NCBI GenBank assembly: GCA_002314775.1
Contig: DCHE01000080.1
Span: 1 to 23,211, forward strand
Length of the DNA stretch: 23,211 nt
Direction: 5' to 3'
Source: Lachnospiraceae bacterium UBA1760
GTDB taxonomy: Bacteria > Bacillota > Clostridia > Lachnospirales > Lachnospiraceae
Position numbers and translations under genes: made by a program
Notes under the pieces: model-generated
What the model was told of the DNA's origin: nothing
What the model saw: the letters and a program-made list of their open reading frames with translations, nothing else
The model's database searches: none
In this document: in pieces, positions 1 through 12,000 of the stretch
How positions within the stretch are numbered: position 1 is the first letter of the stretch
Layout: each line of letters opens with the position of its first letter

Positions 1-3000
1 TAATCTTAAGACTTGTCTTCTCTATAGTAAGAGTTCCATTAACAACTGTAACCTTATAGTTATTATTTGCAGCCTTGTCAGCGTAAACTGTCTTACCACT
101 ACTGTGTGTAATTGTTACTGAAGTAATCTTGTTTGTTACTGAACCAACATTTTTAATCTTTGCTGTATCAGCATATGTATAAACAATTGAATCAGTTGAA
201 GCAAGCGAGCCACTGGTAATTGTTGTATTACTCTGTGCATTCTTAGTATGCTCTACTCCATCGTAGTTAATACTGAGTGAATCAGATGTTACTGTTATCT
301 CTCTTGGCTTGATAGTAACAATCTTTGTACTAGTGAAGTATTCCTTGCCATCAGTACCTGTTACAAGGCAAAGATATGTAGCTGTCTGCTCAACGTAGGT
401 TACATCAAATGTCTTTTTGTTAGCTCCTGCAATAGCCTTACCATCCTTATACCACTGATATGAGGTATCTGAAGCTGCTGTTACATCATATTCAAAGTTT
501 GCTGTAAGAACTATAGGAGTTCCATCATAAACCTTCTCAAATGTTTCAGCTGTGATATTACCAGGTACAACCGCATTTAATGTAGCCGCATCACTGTCTA
601 ATACATTGTCTAATCCATCACTGTTATTAGTTATCTTCTTATTATTAGCTATTGCCTTAACTGTTATAGTATATTCACCCTTATCTGTGAGTGAATCAGC
701 TATATTAACAGTTGTAGCTGTGAGCTTCTTATATTCCTTAACCTCTGATGTTGCTACATTTGTAACTGTCACATCATAGGTTACTGTTGCCTCTGAATCA
801 TATCCAGTTTCAGCGCCTGCATTTTCCTTAATTCCAGGTACCGCATCCCAGGTAAGTGTTCCGTACTTAACTGTATCTGAAGGAACCTGAAGAACTACAT
901 TCTGTGGAGTTTCAAGCTTAGCCTTATTGATTGTAAATGCAACCGGTGATGTTGTAATTGCATTGAAGTTTGGTGTCTCCTTAACATATGTAAGAACATA
1001 CCATGTACCATCATCTGTTGGCATCACACTTGTCCATCCGCTTGGAGCAGACTTATCAGTGAAATCTCCTGAATATGTATCCTGACTGCTGTAGTAATAA
1101 TATGGTTTATAGGTATCAAGAGCAAGTATCTCATCTGGAATGCCAGTCACACTTGGCTCATTTCTTTCCTCACCATATGTCCAGCCTGTCAAATGTGTCT
1201 CAGCACTTACATCGCCTCTAAGTACATTTACAACGTAATAGCCCTTGTCTCCAAGAACTGTTGTCTTATAAACATCTGACTTAAGTCCATTATCCTTTCT
1301 GGTTGCAGTAATCTCACAGTATACATAATAGGTAGTAACTGATTTACCCTGTGGGAACTTGAGCTCAGTAACCTCACCATTAGAAGTAACGCCTGCAGAA
1401 ATCTCATAGAATTTCTCCTTAGGATTTCTCATATACCAGTGGTACTCATAGGTATACTCATCTGTTGTTACTGTATCTCCCTCAACTGTCTCAACTGTAA
1501 CTGTAAATTTAGGAGCGTTAACTGTCTTATATCCATAAGTAATTTCTGTTTTAAGTCCGTTATGAGTAACATCCTCTAAGCCCGTATCATTGAATGTAAG
1601 CTCCGCCTTAAGCTGAGGCTTAATCGCTGTAAGCTTAATTGTGAGTGTCACCTCGTCTGTATTAATTGAATCGCCAATTGATACAGTATTGTCATAGCTT
1701 CTCTTTGGTAATGTCTTGTCGTAGCTTGAAGCATTAGCTGTAAGTGTAGCTGCTGCGCTTGAGCTGACAACTGCTGTAACATCATAACCAGAAGCTGCGT
1801 AATCAGTAAATGTTACGTTAAATGGAATATCCTTCTCATCCTCTACAATAATATATGAAGCTGGATTACTTATATTATTTAATGACCAGCTAATCTTATC
1901 TGAATAAGAATTCATAGCACTTACTGTAGCAGTACCTTCTGTTGTATCCATCACAAGGTTAACCTTTGCAGCATACTTTGTATCAGATTCGCCATACTCA
2001 CTATCAAGTACATTCTTTTTATCAGCATTGTTAACTGTACTTGCAACTGCCTTAACATAAACCTTGTATGCACCCTTTGAAAGTCTCATTGTTTCAAGGA
2101 AATCATACTCTGTATCAGGATTTACAGATGCAAGTGTTTTGACTGGATTTTCAGTATCTCCATCCTTAACAAGAATAAGCTCGTAGTGGTCAACCTCAAC
2201 ATCTCCTATCTTATCAACCGCAGCAAACTTAACAGTTCCTGCCTTTGTCCAGCTGACTACTGGTGATGAAAGCTGATTCTGTGTAACCTCGAACTCACAG
2301 GTTACATAGCTTACTGTGTAGTTGCCATTTGCTCCAGAAACAAAGCCTGTTGGAGTTACTGTGTAGGTTCCAACATCAGAGTAATTTGGAGAAGTAACAC
2401 CATCACAGTAATTTGATGTCCAAACCTCACCGTCTGTACCCTTAACAACATTGGTCCATGAGCTGTCCTCTTCCATCTTTGTGAGAACTGTTACAGTCTC
2501 TGTTCCAGCAAATGCATCATACGAATTACTATATGCTGGATGTGCCTCACCATACTTAATACTTGTCTTGTCAGTTTTTGCTGTAATCTCAAGCGGCTTA
2601 GCTAAAATGTTTGAATTTGCTTCTGTAACCTTGCTGCTGACATTGTATCTCGCATTGAGGTACTTATTAATTTCATACGAAAGTGCAACCTTATGAGCTC
2701 CTACATCCTTTCCATCATAAACTGTTTCAGTCAGGTTAAATGTAAGACCATTCTGCTTATTAGTTGTGAGGTATGTAATATCATCATCCTCAAGTCCTGT
2801 AAAGTATGAAGTATATGAATATCCCTCATCTCCTGGCTTCTTGGTACCATTTGTACCATAAGTAATCTGACCTGCTGTGACACTTGTAGTTGTGTCGTAA
2901 ATCTTATCAGAAACGCCAATTGATTTAACCTGAATATCCTTCTTATTTACATGTAAGGTATATCCTGGCACAAACTCAAAATTGTAGTTTGTTGCCGAAA

Positions 3001-6000
3001 AATACTTCTTATCTACACTAATATTGTAATCACCTGCAATACTAGGCTTTCCTTCTCCAGTAGGTGTAACCTCAAATGAATTATCTCCAGTTCCTTCACC
3101 AATTTTGTAAATATAGTTAGGATCTACAGTAATTACAGCCTTAGTATCCTCATACTTAAATCCTTCATAAGAAAGATCAAACCATGCACCAAGGGCATTC
3201 TCACCATATATCATTGTAAATGCATTGCCAGTGATTCTTTCCTCATCAATAGCATACTGTGAAGGTACAACCTTAACAGAAATTGTTGCTGGTACAACCT
3301 TTAATTCTCCGTCATTTGTATCTTTGATATTGTAATTGTCATTAATTATTGCACAGCTAACAATCTTAATACTGTATGTACCGACGTTACCCTTCTCAGG
3401 ATAGGTTGTTGAATATTCTACATCAGTAATAATGTCCTTATTCTTATCTGCAGATACTAATCCAGTAATTGTAAATGAGTAATCTATACTATCAGCAGAA
3501 TCGCCATATGTAAGCTGCTTATTATCCGCCTTAATGTCGATTTCCTTTGGATCAATCATACCATCAAGACAGAATTCCGTATTAGTAAGATTATAATCGC
3601 TACTAATAATGCCAATATCATACACTTTTATAGCAACATCGCCTGCATTTACATCCTCATATTGACAGTTAAATTTAGATAACCTAAATTTGCCCTCATC
3701 AATAGGAAGAATACCGTTGAAATAGTAATATTCATCACCATCTCCGTCGTTATTTCTACCTATTTTACTCTTTATGGTGGAATTTACAGTTTTCGTTCCA
3801 TCATAAGTCTTCTTAAGTGACTCACTTAAATAAGTATCAGTTTCGCATGCATCTGCAGTAATATCCTTCTTACCAATAGTAAGATTAACTGTAGCCTCTG
3901 TATCAATATTAATCTTGTAATCAGAAGCTGTAAGTGTTGATTCACAAATACTTACCTTGTAGCTTCCAGCATGGAGATACATAAGCTCAAATAGAGCTTC
4001 ATCCAAACCAGTCTCAAGTTTCGCAAGACTCTCTTCATCAACATCATAGTTGTTATAATACGTTTTACCCTTTTCATCGGTAATTAAGAACTTAATTGAA
4101 CCGCTTACCTTGACGCTTTCCTTTGTATCACCATCACTAAGTTCACCATTAAGCTTCGCGCCAAACGGAGTTGGATCTCCATAGGTAATTTTAATATCGT
4201 CATAAGGTACTAATGCTATAGACTGCATTGTAATATCAGCAGTTGCAGTAGTCTTCTGAACTGTTTCACCTTCTGCAATACTTAATTCATAATTTCTGAT
4301 ATCATCGCCTGTTAATGCATCCGGCTCGATTTCGATATTAACAGTCTTATCCTCGCCAACCTTTGCATCAACGAATTTACCAGTAATCTTTGACTCATCT
4401 AGTGAAAGCTTATCACCCGAACAAATTCCATTATAGGTAACCTTGTCAAACGTAAGAGTTGCACTTGTATTGCCGTCGTAAACCTTATCCTCGGCTCCGA
4501 TATTTTCAATTACAATCTTTGCCTTATCTATTACAAGATCACCCGAGGTAGTCTCAAACTCAAAGTTATCAGTTACAACTATTCCTGCTGAATTTGTGAT
4601 TTTAATGCTATAAACGTCATAGTTATAGGTTCTGGCATCCTTGAATTCATAGCTCTTACCATCTTCTGTTGAAAGTAATGAGAAGATAATTGTGTATTCA
4701 TTGCCGTCAATTGTAACCTTGTCTCCTGAAGAAATCTTTTCTCCATTCAAATTAACCTGTGTGAGTGAGTGGTTCTGCTTGTCATATGTAACCCTGTCAC
4801 CCACAACACTAAATTTAAGTGTTTTATTATTAACTATGAATTTCTGATCTGATGCCGAAAGGATATAATCACTTGTCTCTGTATCTGCATCAGAGCTTGC
4901 AATTGATGCTTTTGCTGTATATGTACCACTGTTCTTCTGACCACCGGATACATTTAACGAAAGACCTTCAACTGTCTCTGTAAATTTACTCTGTGGCTGA
5001 TGTGTTGCAGCGTTGTATTCATATACAATTACATCCTTACCATCAATAGTTTTAACAATACCATTATCACCCTCGGCAACATACCACTCATTTGTAAGTG
5101 GTTTTGCTGTGATATATCCAGAAACATAAATCTCCGAACCTGTTGCGAAATAATAGTTATTGTTAACTGTTCCCTCTTCATCAATAATCTTGAAATCAGA
5201 AAGGGTAACCTTACCAGCTGTTCTTACATGCTTGCTGTCAAACTCTGCAGAACAGTCAAGAGAAAACTCACTCTCTTCTTCTCCCACAAATCCTGTTATT
5301 GTGAAGTAGCCATTTTTCGGATCAACTAATTTCTTATAATCCTCTCCTGTTACAGAAGTACTGTTATCGAACTCTTTACTGAAGATTCCGTTAGTTGCAG
5401 CAATCTTAAGCTTAACTGGTTTGATACGTATTGTTCTATGGCCATAAACACCCTCATAATTATCAGCAAGTGTTCCGATAGGCTCGATATAATAATATAC
5501 TGTATAATTATCTACTACTCCATCTGTAAGCTTAACATCCTTCTTTTTGATTGGTGTTGTTGATGCATTTCCAGCCTCACAGAGTTCCTTATAATTATGA
5601 CTATCGATATACTGTTCAGAATAATAAACTATATAATCTGTTCCTTCAGTATACTCAACATAATCTGTACCAGAAATAATGCCGTCATATACTACTATCG
5701 ATATACCGTGCTCATCGCCATCATAATATCCTTCGTAATTCTTGCTAATTGTATTTAAGTAATCCTTATTAATAACAATATTAATAGCTGTCTCTGCGTC
5801 TATAAATATTGAACGTCCATTATCACGTCTTGCAATTTCTGCCTTACATGAGTATTCATGTGAACCAGCAGCAAGGCTGACAGGAATCTTGTAGTCCTGA
5901 GTTTTTGCTATCTCATTACCCTCAGCATCATACCAGGTATATCCCTTGATATAGATAGTTGAATCAAAATCATCAGGAAGAATAGCTGTTGCTGTCATAA

Positions 6001-9000
6001 CAGCCACATCACTTGACATATATCCATATGTATATGTCGTCCTGTCTGTCTTAATCTCGAGAGTTGCTCCATCAGGAATTCCCTTTGGTTCAACTACGGC
6101 AACAACCTTAGTATTCTCTGTTATTCTGAACTGAAGAGTTTCCTCAATCGATAATGCAGCTGGAAGACTTTCAACCAAATCAAGTGTGCTGATATCAGCC
6201 TCATCTGTATAATCAACCAATACCTCACTTGCATTGTACCATCCAATAAATGTATAACCTGGACCTACTGATGCAGTGAGTGTTACATCCTCTCTGTAAA
6301 GATGATTTGAATCTCCACTTTCTACAATTGATACATTTACCTCACCATTATCAGTTGCTTTTGCAACGGAAGCTACTGTATATCCCTTCTCTCTCTCATA
6401 GAAGTACTCAAGTGACATTCCATATTCAGCGTCAAAGCTATCTTTTGATTTACTGCTAATAATTTCCTTAGAAGTCTTACAGGTTGCACTTGTAAAATTA
6501 AAGTGTGCAACAGACTTTACCTTTGATGAAAATGTTATTATATCTTCAGATACAACATTTTCCATCGACTTAATTGCGACTATATCATTTGAATCAATAT
6601 TATCTTTATTATTATCGTAAGGCTTATAGTAATAAGTGCAATTTGAAGTATCATCTGTGTAATAGTAGATACCATCACTTACAAAACCTTCATAATATAA
6701 ATTATCTACATAAATTTCTGCTGGAAGTGAGTTGGCACTAGTTATTGCACTCACTTCAGTTCTAAGATATGTCTTACCCACTGTCTGGTAGTAATGAGTA
6801 ACCTCATATCCGAACTCAGCCGCCTTATATTCAGCCTTTATAGAAAGGTTCTCCATAGGCATTCTGATTGAAATTGAAGTTGTAGTCTTCTTAGCCTCAG
6901 GAAGTGTTCCATCCATAGCATTCCACTGTACAAATTCATAACCAGGATACTCTGGATTCATAATTGTTATGTTCTGGCCATACTTATATGTCTCAGTGGT
7001 AATATCAGGTGTGTCTGAATTATTAGGATTTATCTCGAGCTTATAAGTATCTCTGCAGAAATATGCGCTAAGATCTGAGGCCTTTGTCTCAATGTAGGTT
7101 CCAAGAAGATTACTTGAATTCTTTACATCAAAGCTAAAGCCTGTTTTATTCCTAGACTCATATTCAAAGTTAATAGTTGCAAATGAATATGTATAATGCT
7201 TTTCTGAAATGGCAACTACTTCACCATCGTAGCTGTAGGTAGTAATCTGTGGCTTATAAGTATAAGAATTACCTACACCATCATTAATTGTGACTTCATC
7301 GCCTTCGCTAACAGCTGTTTCAATATCAACAACAACGCCCTCTACCACTGCCTGCGACTTTCCAGTATCTGGGTCTGTTGTGATATCTGCTAATGTAATG
7401 TAGCTTGAGCTGCCGATATTATCTCTTAATTCATAATAAGCTGTCTTATTGTATTCAATTTTTGACTTAACCCACTTGCTGTATACAATCTTGCTTGAGC
7501 CCATATTAGTGATAGGTGTAAGTGCCTGTGTATACTTTGCATCATCGTAGGTTTCAAGCTCGTAACCTGTAATTGGTGTAAAGCTATCCTTTTCAAGTAA
7601 TTCCTTTATTCTCTCTACAGTTACATTGCTTCCCTCTGTAAATGTATGTCCTGCACATGAATTACCCTGTACATTATGGTAGAGTGTGTATTCGTTCTTG
7701 TATCTGAAGTGATACATATAAACTCCGCCGCCACCTTCTTCGTATCTGACACCACTCGCACTGTTATTGTCGATAACAACGCCAATCTTATCCTCAGATA
7801 CTACATAATTGTCAGCAAAATTCTTAACAGTCTGATATACGATAGTATTTCCACCAAATGACACGCCAAATCTATTACCATAGTACTGCTGGTCAAGAGC
7901 TGATGCATTAGTAAATACTGCATAAATAACTCCGTCCTTTAAGTAGTATTCAACAGTACTCTGGGAATCAAGAGTAAGCTTTGTATATCCATCCTTAAGT
8001 GTTGCATTAGTATAATCATAGTGTCCATTCATTTCCGAAAGTCCAGGATATACTGTACTGTCACTTGCAGGAACGAAAACAGCATTGTCATAAATGTCGC
8101 TCTTCTCTCTGATTACGACTGGGTATTCATTGCCATCATATGGAATGAGTACATCTGCGCTGGTAATATTTCCACCAACATTATCTGTTCTATACTTGAC
8201 TGGAATATCAAAATGACTCTCAGGTCTTGGATCCATATAGTAGACATTGATTGTTGTAAGTGTTGTATTACCGTACTTAACCTTGGTTCCTATTTTAGTT
8301 AAATATGTTTTATCGGTAAGGGATGCCTCAGTTGCAAATCTGAATACTGGCCATCCATATCCCCAGTTAATAGCATAGCTTCCCTGGAAGGAAGCAACAT
8401 ACCCCTGTGTCCTGTAATCCTCAACATACCCCTGTGTCCTGTAATCCTCAAAATACTTAAGTGGCTCGCAGTCAAACTCAGAACCCCAGACGCCATACTT
8501 GTATTCAGTAGTTATAAGCTTCCAGTTCTTTACACTGTCACCATAGTAGTAATTGATTGTAGCCTTAACCTCTGCTCTGTCAAAGTATGCATAAAGCTCA
8601 AGCTCTGGATTTTCTGTGCTTCCATTTGTGATTGTACCAGACAAGACTGTATTTTCAGCGGAAGGATTCAAGGTGTAATCCTGTAATCTTGAAACAAGGG
8701 TACTAAGACTTGAAACCTTGATTGTATCTGTATCACTTGTACCGAAGCTTACATTCTTTCCAATTGTACCAAAGTAAACTAAATCAGCCTTTTTCTGATA
8801 ATTACCTTTTTCATCTGCAAAGTAAACATGAAGCTTATACTCTGCGTCAATATTTGTTACATACTCTCTTGTGATTGTAACATCACCTGCAGGCATGGTT
8901 GCTGGTGATGAACCTGTACTGTAACCAATATAATCGGCAAGTACGTAGGTTGTTAAATCTGTTGTTTCCTTATCATCTCTTATTGTTGTATCAGGATTTG

Positions 9001-12000
9001 CTCCATTTCTTTCATCAAAATAGTTTGCAATATTGCTGATATAATTCTCATCAAACACTGTTCCATAGATTACATTCCAGCTAGCCTCATAGATACTAAC
9101 CTTGTCACCAGAATCAGTCTTTGTAACATTAAGTGTAATCTTGTATGTATTTCTATCGAGGAAGTAATCAACAATAAGAGTGTCCTCTGCAGACACAACG
9201 CCTGTATCAGTACTCTTCATCGACTCTGGAGAATAAGCTCCGTTTTCCTCAACCTTAACGCCCTTGTAGCTGAAGCCCTCATAACTTGCGAGCTTTATAT
9301 CTCCGCTTGAGAAGGTCATTTCACTTCCGTTTTTAGAATACTTTGCGTAGGTTTCAGCAAGAATGTATCCTGTACCATCAATGCTCTTCTCATAAATATT
9401 TACTGTATATGGTGTATCAGCAGCAACAAATTCACCTGTAGCATTTACATTGTAGCTTGGCATTTTTGTTGGTCTTGCACCAGTTTCAATATACTCCCAT
9501 CCGATGAAAGCATATCCGTCAACCTCTGGTTTCTCAATTTCTTCACTTGGAAGAGCTGCTCCATAATAATACTTAACTGGCTCAACCGGATAAGTCTTAT
9601 CTGTAGCTCCGGGAAGTGTGTAGTAGTATGAGAAGGTGTACTGATTTCTTCCATAATAGATATCAATCACACCATTGTCATCCTCTATTAAAATACTCTC
9701 TGTAGATTTATCAGCATCGTAATAGAAGCCGTCCATCTTCTTCTGAATCTTATCGTAGGTACCTTCAATCTCCTTACCAAAGTATGCTGTGAAGGTCTTT
9801 GTCTCAGAAGGACTTCCTTCTTCAGGATAATTACCTTCAGTATCCATAATATAATAGTTAACTGTATAGGTATGAGTCTGGTCTGTCCAGTTAGCTATTA
9901 ATACTTGATTTCCTTCAATTGCATACTTTGCGCCATCATCAAGAAGACCCTTCGTTGACTTTACTTTCCACTGAGTAAATGAATATCCGTCGATTTCATA
10001 TCCTACAGCTGGAAGTGGATCAATTGCCTCTCCCTTTACCTTTAAGATAGGTTCCATCGAACCTGTAGGAGTTACTCCCTCAGGTGCATTTGCATCAAAT
10101 TCAACCTTGTATACTTCAAAGGCATCAGACCATCCTACCTGTCCCTTAGAATCTGAAACTGCAAGATAATACTTGCCAGGTTCGGTAATCTCATATGGTA
10201 TATTGGCATATTGGTAGTTATATGGTGCATGCTTTTCATTATCAGGAATACTAGTCCAATTCGCTATATCTGACTCGGCAGCAGCCATTTCGGCTGAAAG
10301 CTCTGTAGAATTTTTAGCACTTGATTTTAGGACATAATACTTGTCAACCTCAGAACCATCGCTACAGTGAAGTATAGCTACTACCTTTTTATAATTATCC
10401 TTATAATAATCAAAGTTAAAGAATCCCCAAGGCTTCTCATCATCAGACTTAGCTGTAATAATGTACTGATTCTTATCCTTCACATTACCAGCAAGTGTGA
10501 ATACATATTTTGTTTCATTTGTTTCTTCTACTGAATCAATATTCTTTATGTCGGTATTGGCAGAAGCTGGCCAGTAGGTGAATTTAGAAATATCCCCACT
10601 AAAGCCTCTCTTATATGTAACGTTCACATCAAACTGCTCACCTGCAAGAATAAGCTTTTTGCTTGTACCATCAGCAAATGTAACTGACTCAATACCGTCA
10701 TCACTTTGAAGTTCAACCCAGTTAGTTGAAATAAGCGGACTATCATCAAACTCAGAATACTCACTCTCTGAATAATCGTCACAGCTGCTTCCGCCACTTG
10801 GATATGCCATAACCTGATAAGCGTACTGAGCAATACCCTTCTCCTTATCAGCCTCGATCACTGAGGAGAAGTCATAGGATGGAGTATCTGTTTCAAAACA
10901 CTCTAAATCTCCATTCATTATAAGAGTTGCTCCATTGTCATCAATTCTGAAAAGCATAACTCTGTAGCCTACTGTAAGATTCTTTCTTGATACAGCTACC
11001 CATTTTGCAACTCCTGTTTCATCTAAGCTCCATGAAAGTCCTGATGGACTTACAAGACTATCCGAATCAATTACAAGAATTCCTTCATCCTTAATAATAT
11101 TGTAGTTTCTCTCCTTTGTAGAAGAAGAAAGAACAATATTAATTGTATTCTTAACACCCTCTGAACCGGTTACCTGTGTAACCGAAGTATCTGCGTAAAG
11201 CGAACGATATCCGTCACCACCGGTATATCCATCATTCTCATATGTTTTGCCATCAATTGTAATTGAATCTGGTTCTGTTATAGTTGGAAGTGAATGGCTG
11301 TTACCATCGTATGCCCACTTACCCGATTCTGTTTGATAGATAACATTTCTCTTATATATCTCAAAATCAGAAATATCTGTTGCTTCAATTGCTTCATAAT
11401 TTGTAGTCTCTGCAACTGATGCGTATACCTGATACTTACCAGCGTCAGTTGGTCTTACCAGTGACCAGTCACCATACGCGCCATCTGTCACCTCTCTATA
11501 ATAAAAGGTTACATCAGTAGCAGAAAGTCCTGGATCTGCATTCTTAGGTACAAGCTTTGCCTTGACATCATCATCAAACTCACCATACTTGTAGCTTCCT
11601 ACCTTAACCTCGGCAGTAAAGGTATTCTTCTTGATTTCAAAATTCTTTGTAATTGTACCTGTATAGTTTCCGGTAAAGCTGAGTGTAAGTGAAGCATTGT
11701 CCTTTGTTGCTTCAACATTGTTTTGCCATGTAGCACTGTAATTGCCATCCATAGCAACCTCATCAATACTGAGCATTGCATCACTGACCTTGTAAGAAGG
11801 AGTCTTTGCAGTGCCATCATAGATAACATCATCTAAGCTATCAAATTCTACAGTAACAAGACTATCCTCATTCTCTACATTTCTTGGATATACATAAAGC
11901 TTCTTTGTATTATCATAAGAAATTGAATAATTATCAGCACCAAATCCACTTAATGTAACCGAATAACCTGTGCTGGTATCTGCATCACTGCCCTTTACAT

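Noticed and set aside
5000..5329. Plus-strand open frame of 109 codons inside the giant gene
   Set aside because: Fully antisense to the continuous giant frame, no ribosome binding site, Cys/Ile-rich composition unlike a real protein.
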